Of a stretch of DNA of 64,000 nucleotides, positions 36,855-44,917 are shown piece by piece (within the stretch, counting starts at the first letter, position 1; the number at the start of each line of letters is the position of its first letter). A program made the translations under genes and the position numbers. A model generated the notes under the pieces. That model worked only from the letters and a program-made list of their open reading frames with translations. It made no database searches and had not been told where the DNA came from. The stretch is from Segetibacter aerophilus (GTDB lineage Bacteria > Bacteroidota > Bacteroidia > Chitinophagales > Chitinophagaceae): assembly GCF_007991655.1 (NCBI RefSeq), contig NZ_BJYT01000011.1, positions 124,001 to 188,000 of the forward strand, given 5' to 3'.

Positions 36855-37883
36855 ATGGAAAAGAAAATCTATAGAGTTCTTAAGTATGTCTTGCTATTTT
36901 TTTGCATTCTCTTTTTGTACAAGGCCTTTGTTCCGAGAAGTTATTCGTCACCTCCTTTATGGAGAAGAGCCGGTACATTATTCTGGAAACTCTCAACCGG
37001 CTCAAGAATTGGTTACACATTGCTACGTGCAAAAGGCCCACGAATAAAGCAACCAATTATTTACCTGCATGGAGGACCAGGCGGACACATACGTGAAGAA
37101 GGTATTGATGTATTAAGGCGGCTTTCTGAAAATGGCTATAATGTTTATTTATACGACCAGGTCGGCAGTGGCCAGTCGGACAGGTTGAAGAATATTAAAG
37201 AGTATACAGTAGAGAGACACGTAAGAGACTTAAGAGAAATAATTAGCAGAACCGGATCACAAAAAGTAATTCTTATCGGTCAATCATGGGGCGCCATCCT
37301 GGCTGTTTCATTTGTTGCTAAATATCCGGCCTTAGTTGACAAACTAATTTTAACCTGCCCCGGCCCCATTTTCCCTGTGCGTCAAGAACTGGCGAATATT
37401 CCAGCGCCTGATAGCTTTCACTTAAAAGATCCCTTGTTTACAAATGCGATGGGAAATAAAAAACTAAGAAACCTGAGAACGGATGTAGTTAAATTATTAG
37501 CCACAACATTTCATATAAAACTGGCAACAGACAGGGAAGCAGATATGTTTCAAACTGCACTGGATTATGAAGTAGATAAGTCGGCCGTCTGCGATACAAA
37601 CAAATTTTTAAAAGCTGAAGCTGGCAGCGGCTTTTATGCGCAAATCATGACTTTTAAAGATCTTCAGAAAACACGCGATTTTCGTTCAAAGCTGCAAAAC
37701 CTGGCCATTCCAGTCCTGGTGATGAAAGGGCAGTGCGACAATCAAAAGTGGGGCTTTACTAAAGAATACCTCGACATCTTTCCCAACCATCAACTTGTTA
37801 TTGTACCCAATGCCGGCCACTTCATTTCCGTGGAGCAGCCGGAAGTGTATATAAAAACAATTGTAAAATTCTTAGATCATTAA
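36855..37883 (+). CDS. Proline-iminopeptidase-like alpha/beta hydrolase
   Basis: 342 residues from the ATG at 36855. One N-terminal hydrophobic segment (about 10-22) may anchor it to the membrane. HGGPGG (72-77) and GQSWG with nucleophile Ser144 are the hallmarks of the S33 peptidase group; GQCDNQ supplies an aspartate and NAGHF the histidine. Substrate unknown. It follows the ABC unit after 52 bases. Confidence 0.82.
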   Translation: MEKKIYRVLKYVLLFFCILFLYKAFVPRSYSSPPLWRRAGTLFWKLSTGSRIGYTLLRAKGPRIKQPIIYLHGGPGGHIREEGIDVLRRLSENGYNVYLYDQVGSGQSDRLKNIKEYTVERHVRDLREIISRTGSQKVILIGQSWGAILAVSFVAKYPALVDKLILTCPGPIFPVRQELANIPAPDSFHLKDPLFTNAMGNKKLRNLRTDVVKLLATTFHIKLATDREADMFQTALDYEVDKSAVCDTNKFLKAEAGSGFYAQIMTFKDLQKTRDFRSKLQNLAIPVLVMKGQCDNQKWGFTKEYLDIFPNHQLVIVPNAGHFISVEQPEVYIKTIVKFLDH

Positions 37884-38038
37884 TCGTCTTTGCAGCAACT
37901 CGAAACCAATTTCCATCAAATCTTTACAAATACTGTTCACTCCGCCCAGCACTTTGTTGTTACCAAAACATTATTCCAAAAATCCTATTATTGCATCAGT
38001 AATCTTCAAACCTTCATTGCTCATCTGTCATCTTCCCA

Positions 38039-39232
38039 ATGACCAACCGCCAATTATTTCTAAGCCATGTCGCCCAAACTTCCCCTGCCCCAATAGGATT
38101 AGAAATTGTAAAAGCCGAAGGCATAAAAATGTGGGACGTTGACGGCAAAGAATATATCGATCTTATCTCCGGCTTTAGTGTCTGTAATATTGGTCATAGT
38201 AATCCTGAAGTTATAAAAGCAGTAAAAGACCAGGTCGATCGTTACATGCACCTGATCGTATATGGCGAGTTTATCGAAACACCACAAGTTGCTTATGCTA
38301 AACTCTTAACGGACTATCTCCCCTCCTCTTTGAATTCGGTCTATTTCACAAACAGCGGTGCAGAAGCTACAGAAGGCGCCATGAAGCTAGCTAAGCGGGT
38401 GACAGGAAGGTCGAAGATCATAGCCTGTAATAAAGCTTATCACGGAAGCACACAGGGCGCGTTAAGTGTTATGGGAGACGAATACTGGCGCAATGCCTTT
38501 CGCCCTTTACTGCCGGATATTTATCATTTGGATTATAATTCCCAGGAGTTAATTGACTGCATCGACAATACCACTGCTTGTGTAATAGTCGAAACTGTGC
38601 AGGCCGAAAGTGGCGTTAACCGTCCTGGAGAAAAGTGGCTTAAAACCTTGCAAACTACATGTACTGAGCAGGGAGCTTTATTGGTTTTTGATGAGATACA
38701 GGCAGGCTTTGGAAGAACGGGAAGCTTGTGGGCTTTTGAACACTACGGTGTCGTTCCTGATATATTGTTGCTTGGCAAAGCTCTTGGTGGGGGAATGCCA
38801 TTAGGGGCTTTCATTGCTGATATAAGTTTGATGGATTCGCTGACTAATAATCCTGTGCTGGGGCACATAACTACTTTTGGCGGGCACCCTGTTAGTTGTG
38901 CTGCAGGAATGGCTGCACTAAAAGTGTTGGTTGAAAAAAATTGGATTGAAGAGGTTAAGACAAAAGAGGAACTGTTTCTTAATTGTTTAAAACATGACAG
39001 GATTCATTCAGTTCGTTCTGCAGGACTATGGCTCGCAGTTGAATTTGAAAGCTTTGAAGTTTGCAAGCCGATAATAGACAGATGCATAGAGAAAGGGGTT
39101 GTAAGCGATTGGTTTTTGTTTGCACCTAATTGTATGCGAATAGCTCCCCCACTTATCATTACCGAAGCAGAAATCAAGGAAATATGTTCCGTTATTATGA
39201 GTAGTATTGAAGAAGTCTACCAAGGTAAATAG
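38039..39232 (+). CDS. Class III (acetylornithine-type) aminotransferase
   Basis: 397 residues, PLP enzyme. Motifs NSGAEATEGAMKLAK (PLP-phosphate region), VFDEIQAGFGRTG with Asp218, and LLGKALGGGMPLGA with the Schiff-base lysine Lys247. This group includes acetylornithine, ornithine and GABA aminotransferases; the sequence alone does not choose. There is no arginine-biosynthesis neighbour. A repeat copy lies 15 bases after the stop codon. Confidence 0.88.
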   Translation: MTNRQLFLSHVAQTSPAPIGLEIVKAEGIKMWDVDGKEYIDLISGFSVCNIGHSNPEVIKAVKDQVDRYMHLIVYGEFIETPQVAYAKLLTDYLPSSLNSVYFTNSGAEATEGAMKLAKRVTGRSKIIACNKAYHGSTQGALSVMGDEYWRNAFRPLLPDIYHLDYNSQELIDCIDNTTACVIVETVQAESGVNRPGEKWLKTLQTTCTEQGALLVFDEIQAGFGRTGSLWAFEHYGVVPDILLLGKALGGGMPLGAFIADISLMDSLTNNPVLGHITTFGGHPVSCAAGMAALKVLVEKNWIEEVKTKEELFLNCLKHDRIHSVRSAGLWLAVEFESFEVCKPIIDRCIEKGVVSDWFLFAPNCMRIAPPLIITEAEIKEICSVIMSSIEEVYQGK

Positions 39233-39247
39233 CTCCATTTAAATGAT

Positions 39248-39274
39248 AAGTACAAGGGTGCGACGCAACGAATG
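39248..39274 (-). repeat. Intergenic short repeat, copy 8
   Basis: Minus-strand reading TTCGTTGCGTCGCACCCTTG followed by TACTT. Directly downstream of the aminotransferase. Confidence 0.85.
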
Positions 39275-39377
39275 AATAATAGAATTACCAAAGCAGGCTA
39301 CATAACTCTTCTAAACTCTTAAGTAACCTTCATCCTTCTCGCAGTAATCTTCTGACTAAAAAACTTTTCTTGAAATG

Positions 39378-39409
39378 TTTGGTGCATTAAAAAGATCTTT
39401 GTTACTTTG
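39378..39409 (+). promoter_or_regulatory. Promoter in front of the CreD-regulon membrane gene
   Basis: TTTG at 39378-39381, twenty bases, then TTACTTTG at 39402-39409, close to the -33/-7 consensus. The -7 box overlaps the operator at 39403-39421. Confidence 0.5.
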
Positions 39410-39421
39410 AATTACAAAGTA
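39403..39421. promoter_or_regulatory. Palindromic operator upstream of the 39.4-kb gene
   Basis: TACTTTG, spacer AATTA, CAAAGTA. Matches the ACTTTGAAATTCAAAGT palindrome upstream of creD at 15 of 17 positions. It overlaps the probable -7 box, which suggests repression by the winged-helix regulator encoded at 40133. Confidence 0.6.
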
Positions 39422-39426
39422 CTTTT

Positions 39427-40092
39427 ATGACTGATGCTTTTGAACAACTCTCCGCTATAAAGGATATAAAACAAATGATGGAGCGAAGTAGCCGTTTTAT
39501 TAGTCTTAGCGGTTGGAGCGGTATTTCTGCCGGCGTTTGCGCTTTAGCAGGGGCTTGGTTTGCAAACAATATTATGAGCCGCAGCAGGTATGCTGAAGAT
39601 AATAGCTCCTCGAATCTTGATTATAGAAATGGACATGATCGGTTTGATACGGTGCAGGAATTTATAGGTAACAAACTTATTGTAATAGCTGCGCTAACTT
39701 TTTTAACTGCGTTCGTTTCTGCCTTCATATTTACATATCTCCGGAGCCGTAAAAACAATACGCCTATTTGGGGAACAAGTGCGCGTAGATTGCTGATCAA
39801 CGTGAGTATTCCTATGATTGCTGGCGGCGTTTTTTTATTGAAATTAATACTTGATGGAAGCTACGGAGTTGTAGCCCCGGGATGCCTAATTTTTTATGGA
39901 CTTGCTCTTTTAAACGGCAGCAAGTATACTTTAGGCGAGATCAGGTACCTGGGATATTGTGAAATTATTTTGGGAATAGTTAGCTGCTGGTTTATCGGAT
40001 GGGGTCTATATTTTTGGGCTATTGGCTTTGGTATTTTACATATCGTATACGGTGCTTTTATGTTGAATAAGTACGAAAGAAAAGAAGGGTAA
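39427..40092 (+). CDS. Hypothetical membrane protein of the CreD regulon
   Basis: 221 residues with five or six hydrophobic helices (about 25-45, 78-100, 120-140, 145-165, 175-195, 197-215). No conserved catalytic motif. It starts behind a palindromic operator, and 41 bases downstream begins the winged-helix regulator, so the two probably share a transcript. Similar membrane-gene/regulator/creD sets are found in other Bacteroidota. Confidence 0.7.
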   Translation: MTDAFEQLSAIKDIKQMMERSSRFISLSGWSGISAGVCALAGAWFANNIMSRSRYAEDNSSSNLDYRNGHDRFDTVQEFIGNKLIVIAALTFLTAFVSAFIFTYLRSRKNNTPIWGTSARRLLINVSIPMIAGGVFLLKLILDGSYGVVAPGCLIFYGLALLNGSKYTLGEIRYLGYCEIILGIVSCWFIGWGLYFWAIGFGILHIVYGAFMLNKYERKEG

Positions 40093-40132
40093 TGGAAATT
40101 TTTTTAGTAAAAGCCAAACGGCAAGCGATCGC

Positions 40133-40432
40133 ATGAATAACCCGATACAAAACCTTAATAAGATATTTGACAGCCGAATTCGGTTGGGTATAATGAGCGC
40201 CCTTATGGTAAATAGTGAAGTGAATTTTAATGAGCTGAAGGAATTGATACAGGTAACAGATGGTAACCTCGCGAGTCACCTGAAAACGCTTGAAGAGAAC
40301 GAATATGTAAAAGTTCAGAAAGGGTTCATAGGCCGAAAGACAAATACAACTTACTCAGTTACTAAGGCGGGTCAAAAAGCTTTTAAAGCGCACCTTGATG
40401 CATTGGAGCAAATGATAAAATCCATGAACTAA
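40133..40432 (+). CDS. Winged-helix transcriptional regulator (HTH_34 type)
   Basis: 99 residues, almost only a winged helix: RIRLGIMSALMVNSEVNFNE (helices 1-2), LIQVTDGNLASHLKTLEENE (recognition region) and the wing KGFIGRKTNTTYSVTKAG. It probably represses its own unit and creD through the three palindromes at 39403, 40449 and 42017. The effector is unknown; no ligand domain is present. Confidence 0.8.
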   Translation: MNNPIQNLNKIFDSRIRLGIMSALMVNSEVNFNELKELIQVTDGNLASHLKTLEENEYVKVQKGFIGRKTNTTYSVTKAGQKAFKAHLDALEQMIKSMN

Positions 40433-40448
40433 TTTTTTTTGTACTAGT

Positions 40449-40465
40449 ACTTTGAAATTCAAAGT
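40449..40465. promoter_or_regulatory. Palindromic operator upstream of creD
   Basis: ACTTTGAA-A-TTCAAAGT, a perfect 8+1+8 palindrome, 60 bases upstream of the creD start at 40527. The ACTTTG half also fits a -7 box. Confidence 0.65.
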
Positions 40466-40526
40466 GCTTTTTCAAATACAACAAACACTTCTCTATAATC
40501 TTTCTCAAAATCAAAACAAAAGACAA

Positions 40527-41873
40527 ATGGAACACAATTCAAATGCAAGTCCAAATGAAGCAACAGGTTCAAACAAGATCTTAATCAAGGGAGCCATTAC
40601 CGGTGCTCTTATACTCATCATGCTTATTCCAACGGTATTCATTACAAACCTGGTACAGGAACGTGAGCAACGACAAAAAGATGTGGTAGCTGAGGTAAGT
40701 AATAAGTGGGCGAAAGCACAGACGATTACAGGTCCGTATATCGTTGTTCCTTATAACGAAGTTGTTACAGACACTGCTAATAAAAAATTTACGGAAAGAA
40801 AGAATGCTATCTTCTTACCAGAAAATTTAAACATTAACGGCAACATCGCTCCTCAGCAGAGTCACCGTTCAATTTACAACGTGCTCCTTTATAAAAGTAG
40901 CCTCTCTGCAATTGGAAATTTTTCAATAAAACTACCACACGATATTTTGCCGGGAAACCTATTGTTTAGTGAAGCAAAACTGTGCGTCGGTCTAAATGAT
41001 TTTAAAGGAATTGAAGGAAAAGTGGCGGTTACTTTCAACGGTACTGCCTACGACCTTACCGCAGGTTTACCTACCAATGAAGTTGACTCAAATGGTCTTG
41101 CTGCAACCATCCCTTTGGCTGCAGAAAATTTCGGGAAAGACATACCCTTCACATTTAGCATTAATATAAAAGGCAGTGAGCAGTTAAGCTTTGTACCCCT
41201 CGCCGGCAATAGCCAGTTTACGCTTAAATCAACCTGGGCTATTCCATCATTTAACGGTAACACATTGCCTTCTGACCGGACTGTAACCGAAAAAGGATTT
41301 ACCGCCAGGTGGAATTTCAATAAAGCAAACCTACCCTTCAATACTGCTTCAAAAGATCTTAAAATTGACAAAGACATTTTTGCCTTTGGCGTTACTATGT
41401 TACAACCTGCTGATCAATATGCAAAGACAATGCGAAGCGTGAAATATGCGATCCTTTTTATAGGTCTTACGTTTTCATTGTTTTTTATTGTTGAACTGAT
41501 GCAAAGAAAACCTGTCCACCCGGTTCAGTACGTTTTGGTAGGACTGGCACTTGTGATTTTTTATTCGTTGTTGCTTTCCTTTAGCGAATACATCGTTTTT
41601 GATTATGCTTATTTAATTGCAGCTCTAGCTACAGTTACGCTGATTACCCTTTATGCCAAAAGTCATTTTGTTAGTTGGAAAATTGCCTCTGTATTTGGCG
41701 GCGTACTATCCGCTCTATATACTTTCATATTTGTCCTGATTAGCTTAGAAGATACTGCGTTGCTGGTCGGCAGTATTGGGCTATTCATAGTATTAGCGCT
41801 GGTTATGTATGCAAGCAGAAAAATAAACTGGTATCATCCGACCCTACCAGCTGCCACAATAGAAACGGTGTAA
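40527..41873 (+). CDS. creD: Cell envelope integrity protein CreD
   Basis: 448 residues from the ATG at 40527 (an in-frame TTG 75 bases upstream runs through the operator region and is unlikely). N-terminal anchor helix (about 20-40), a periplasmic beta-rich domain, then five or six membrane helices at the end, the CreD layout; GLTFSLFFIVELMQRKPVHPVQY is the typical junction (only short parts cited). In Enterobacteria CreD is induced by the CreBC system and affects the envelope and beta-lactam response; here control is by the local winged-helix protein. Confidence 0.85.
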   Translation: MEHNSNASPNEATGSNKILIKGAITGALILIMLIPTVFITNLVQEREQRQKDVVAEVSNKWAKAQTITGPYIVVPYNEVVTDTANKKFTERKNAIFLPENLNINGNIAPQQSHRSIYNVLLYKSSLSAIGNFSIKLPHDILPGNLLFSEAKLCVGLNDFKGIEGKVAVTFNGTAYDLTAGLPTNEVDSNGLAATIPLAAENFGKDIPFTFSINIKGSEQLSFVPLAGNSQFTLKSTWAIPSFNGNTLPSDRTVTEKGFTARWNFNKANLPFNTASKDLKIDKDIFAFGVTMLQPADQYAKTMRSVKYAILFIGLTFSLFFIVELMQRKPVHPVQYVLVGLALVIFYSLLLSFSEYIVFDYAYLIAALATVTLITLYAKSHFVSWKIASVFGGVLSALYTFIFVLISLEDTALLVGSIGLFIVLALVMYASRKINWYHPTLPAATIETV

Positions 41874-42016
41874 AATATTGTTGAAGTAATGGCCGGGGTA
41901 GAAATGTGAGGTTGTTATCGTGCAAGTGTTTCTATTATAGATTGGAAGAATGTCTTCCGGCCATCTTTCAACATTGTTACTTCACCTACTTCTGATTTTT
42001 ATAGCCCTTTTTGACG

Positions 42017-42033
42017 TATTGGAAATTCAAAGT
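42017..42033. promoter_or_regulatory. Third operator-like site
   Basis: TATTGGAAATTCAAAGT matches the creD operator at 14 of 17 positions, with a good right half and a weaker left half, 45 bases upstream of the gene at 42078. Confidence 0.45.
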
Positions 42034-42077
42034 AAAAAAGCTTTAAACCTATTTCTTGTTAAACCAAATTCATAAAA

Positions 42078-42497
42078 ATGAATACTACTATTCTACTTCG
42101 ACCGTTGGCTGTGGTTGGAGGAATGCTGCTTATTTTTCCCTCAGTTTATTTTGTTATCTCTTCGTGGCTTAACGACGCTTTTAATACTCCGGCACTATGG
42201 AAGATTATTGAACCAATTTTCAAAAATCAGGAATTTGATTTCGTAGGATGGAACAGGGATGTTATAATGTTACTCGGACCCCTACTTGCGATTTTGATTA
42301 ACCTGCCTCAAGTAGTTCATCTGCATTTAAAAAAAGATAATCAGCAGCTGCACGTCAATCTCGTTCTTTTAAGAAATGTGTATTGCTGGTTGATCATCGC
42401 ATCCGCAACCTGGTGTTTGACAGTTATCGATTTTACTTATTCTAGGATAGCGTCTGCGGAATTTTCCACAACATCACTACCCTACTCCAACTATTAA
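42078..42497 (+). CDS. Hypothetical membrane protein
   Basis: 139 residues with three hydrophobic segments (about 8-28, 60-80, 98-118). Unknown family. An operator-like palindrome lies just upstream, so it is probably part of the CreD regulon. A small membrane gene follows after 21 bases. Confidence 0.6.
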   Translation: MNTTILLRPLAVVGGMLLIFPSVYFVISSWLNDAFNTPALWKIIEPIFKNQEFDFVGWNRDVIMLLGPLLAILINLPQVVHLHLKKDNQQLHVNLVLLRNVYCWLIIASATWCLTVIDFTYSRIASAEFSTTSLPYSNY

Positions 42498-42518
42498 TCC
42501 CTTTTTAAATTATAACAT

Positions 42519-42734
42519 ATGAACCCGATTTGGTTTAAACCTTTTGGCTGGGCGTATCTTCCAATCACTTTCATGGGAATGGCTATCACTATACTGGCGG
42601 CTGCTTTTCTTGTGCCTGTTTTCGCAGCTATTATAAGAAACGGTCATTCTTTAAGCGACGATTTATGTCACATGTTCATCTATACCACCTGCACTGCTTT
42701 TTGGTGGAAATGGATTGCAGAAAAAACAAGTTGA
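42519..42734 (+). CDS. Small membrane protein
   Basis: 71 residues with two hydrophobic helices (about 8-35 and 43-60) and many aromatic residues (TAFWWKWIAEKTS at the end). Unknown family. Probably co-transcribed with the gene at 42078 and followed closely by dgkA. Confidence 0.6.
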   Translation: MNPIWFKPFGWAYLPITFMGMAITILAAAFLVPVFAAIIRNGHSLSDDLCHMFIYTTCTAFWWKWIAEKTS

Positions 42735-42779
42735 TTGATTGCGTTTATTAAAGTAGATTTTCGCCAAAATCTACTTTTG

Positions 42780-43133
42780 ATGCTAAATTTCCTGAAAGGA
42801 TTTCTCTACGCTTTTAATGGTTTGGTCATCTTCTTCAGACATGAAAGAAATGGAAGAATACAAATGGTGATAGCCATCGTGGTTGTGATTGTAAGTTGGT
42901 GGTTGAATATTTCAGCACCAGAATGGATGGTGGTGTTAGGCTGTATCGGAACAGTGCTTTCCCTCGAGATGATTAACAGTGCAATTGAGAAAATTTGTAA
43001 CCTTGTCCATCCAACGTATCACCCTGCCATTAAAACTATCAAAGACATGTCGGCAAGCGCCGTGTTATTTGTTTCAATTATAAGTACAATTATCGGTGCA
43101 ATTATCTTTTTACCAAAAATCCACGCCTTTTAA
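42780..43133 (+). CDS. dgkA: Diacylglycerol/undecaprenol kinase
   Basis: 117 residues from the ATG at 42780, the usual size; an upstream TTG would add 15 atypical residues. Small integral membrane kinase with three helices. The conserved FFRHERNGRIQMVIA and LEMINSAIEKICNLVHPTYH stretches place it in the DagK family, which phosphorylates diacylglycerol or undecaprenol at the membrane. It follows the small membrane genes in the same direction. Confidence 0.9.
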   Translation: MLNFLKGFLYAFNGLVIFFRHERNGRIQMVIAIVVVIVSWWLNISAPEWMVVLGCIGTVLSLEMINSAIEKICNLVHPTYHPAIKTIKDMSASAVLFVSIISTIIGAIIFLPKIHAF

Positions 43134-43155
43134 TTTGATCCATTTTTTCCAGACA

Positions 43156-43623
43156 TTAAAAAGTATATCGTATCCCCAAGCCACCCCAACTTCCAACAAA
43201 GCCGCGGCCGTCTGCAAATTCAAACGAGGGCTGCCAATCAATGGAAAAATTTAGTGGCGCTTTGTTGACTTTATAATCCAACCCTAAAACACCATCAATT
43301 CCAGCTACAGCCTTATCACCTGTATAGCCTTTATAATTGTAGAAACCCAAATGCGCCCCCGGTCCTACATACCATTTAAGCCCTGGTGCATCTGCAATAT
43401 TTCCGTGGATTTCATACAAGCCCGTAAGCCTGGTACCATTTCGATACAGATAACCAATAACCTCTAACGCGTTATTAGGTGCTACAAAAGTCTTAAAAGA
43501 AATACCTCCTCCGTCCCAGACTTTTACCCCAAGCGCAGTCTTATAACTTCTACCCATACTTTGACCATTTGCAGTGAAAACTGAAACACACATGATAGAA
43601 CAGAGCACCACCAGATTTTTCAT
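43156..43623 (-). CDS. Small outer-membrane beta-barrel protein
   Basis: 155 residues from the ATG at 43621-43623. Signal peptide (VVLCSIMCVSVFTANGQ), then alternating strands that end in WGGLGIRYTF, the aromatic C-terminus of outer-membrane barrels. GLKWYVGPGAHLGFYNYKGY is a typical barrel segment. Function unknown. Confidence 0.65.
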   Translation of the reverse strand: MKNLVVLCSIMCVSVFTANGQSMGRSYKTALGVKVWDGGGISFKTFVAPNNALEVIGYLYRNGTRLTGLYEIHGNIADAPGLKWYVGPGAHLGFYNYKGYTGDKAVAGIDGVLGLDYKVNKAPLNFSIDWQPSFEFADGRGFVGSWGGLGIRYTF

Positions 43624-43895
43624 AATATTAGTTTCAAAGCAAATGATAAAATCCATGCCATTAGCCACTTTTGAGCATTTCGTCTCGCATAATATTATTC
43701 TTTAATTCATTTAAACTAACTCATGCTTTTTGTCTAAATAATTGGAGCTCAACCACTAAGCGTAGAATTTTTTGCTCACAAAGTTGTACTCATAGCAACC
43801 GGGCTAGAAGCGGTAATAGATCTATTGAATATAATGATGGCCCGTTTTTTTTACTTATCCTGTAACCGTACTTTTTACATTTAAAATAAATCATC

Positions 43896-44363
43896 ATGGA
43901 AAAGCAAGAAGAATTAATAAGCGTTTTAAACGATCTTATCAGAATAAATAATGATCGCGTAGTAGGCTATGAAAGAGCGGTAAAAGAAGCAAAAGATTTA
44001 GATGTAGACTTAATAGCAATATTTAATGAGATGGCTGACCAAAGCCGCAAATACACTGCGCAACTTGTACAGGAAGTAGGTAGACTTGGTGGCGAAGCTG
44101 CTCATGACACCACTGTATCGGGCAAAGTTTACCGCGTTTGGATGGATCTAAAAGCAGCAATTACCGGTAAGGACAGGGAAACAATTTTAGGTAATTGTGA
44201 ATATGGCGAAGACGTTGCTCAACGGGCCTATGAAGCTGCGCTCGAGTCAGACGCATATATGAGCACAGAAATAAGACAATTAATAAGTACTCAAAAAAGC
44301 GATCTGAAAACTTCGCATGATTTGATAAAAAAATATCGCGATCTGCACGATAAAGTAAGTTAG
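43896..44363 (+). CDS. PA2169/DUF2383-type four-helix bundle protein
   Basis: 155 residues, all-helical, with a ferritin-like four-helix layout: LISVLNDLIRINNDRVVGYE, FNEMADQSRKYTAQLVQEVG and the GNCEYGEDVAQRAYEAAL helix. Proteins of this family are small, soluble and of unknown function, often stress-induced. Followed by a clear terminator. Confidence 0.8.
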   Translation: MEKQEELISVLNDLIRINNDRVVGYERAVKEAKDLDVDLIAIFNEMADQSRKYTAQLVQEVGRLGGEAAHDTTVSGKVYRVWMDLKAAITGKDRETILGNCEYGEDVAQRAYEAALESDAYMSTEIRQLISTQKSDLKTSHDLIKKYRDLHDKVS

Positions 44364-44393
44364 GGGTTTAGAGTGTTTTATAATTTTAAGAAG

Positions 44394-44424
44394 AAAGCCG
44401 GTACTTTTTGCCGGCTTTTATTTT
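44394..44424 (+). terminator. Intrinsic terminator after the DUF2383 gene
   Basis: AAAGCCGG (44394-44401) pairs with CCGGCTTT (44411-44418), followed by TATTTTT. Confidence 0.88.
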
Positions 44425-44490
44425 TACATTTATGCACTGTTTCTTAGTTACTCTGGCAAGAAATTTTCAATCATTTTAAAAACCAACGTT

Positions 44491-44847
44491 ATGGAAGAAA
44501 ATAGCACCTTTATGGAAAATAATGACCTGATACCTCATATGAAATCGCTTGCACTGGTGACTAATAAAATGGTAATGGATGGCTATGATGATGACTTTAA
44601 AATATCTGACAAAGGTCTGAGATCGTTGAAGACTGAAAAAGTATATCAGCCTGAAGATGTAAATGTGGTTAATTTCTTTAGGTTCGAAGGCCAGTCTGAT
44701 CCCAACGATAATACTATTTGCTACGTTATCGAAACCACAGACGGTTTGAAAGGAACATTAGTTGATGCCTACGGGCCTTACGCTGATCGTAAGCTTTCTG
44801 AATTTATGCAACAAGTAGAAAGCTTTCAAAAGAAGACGACCAAGTAA
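44491..44847 (+). CDS. Small hypothetical protein
   Basis: 118 residues, acidic, no signal peptide. It begins METNSTF-like with MEENSTFMENNDL and contains a short beta segment ICYVIETTDGLKGTLVDAYG. Homologues of this kind are common in Chitinophagaceae; I cannot name a function. It ends next to a long bidirectional terminator. Confidence 0.6.
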   Translation: MEENSTFMENNDLIPHMKSLALVTNKMVMDGYDDDFKISDKGLRSLKTEKVYQPEDVNVVNFFRFEGQSDPNDNTICYVIETTDGLKGTLVDAYGPYADRKLSEFMQQVESFQKKTTK

Positions 44848-44880
44848 GTAAGAGATTTGTAAGGGATTGACAAGTATTAT

Positions 44881-44917
44881 AAAAATATAAAAGCGCCAGT
44901 GGCGCTTTTATATTTTT
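44881..44917. terminator. Bidirectional terminator overlapping a stop codon
   Basis: A perfect 17-base stem (AAAAATATAAAAGCGCC, loop AGT, and its complement). It serves both converging genes; the right arm overlaps the stop codon at 44908-44910 of the minus-strand gene. Confidence 0.88.

Noticed and set aside
41889-41964. Inverted repeat ATGGCCGG / CCGGCCAT after creD as terminator
   Set aside because: The loop is 60 bases and no T-run follows; I cannot support it.
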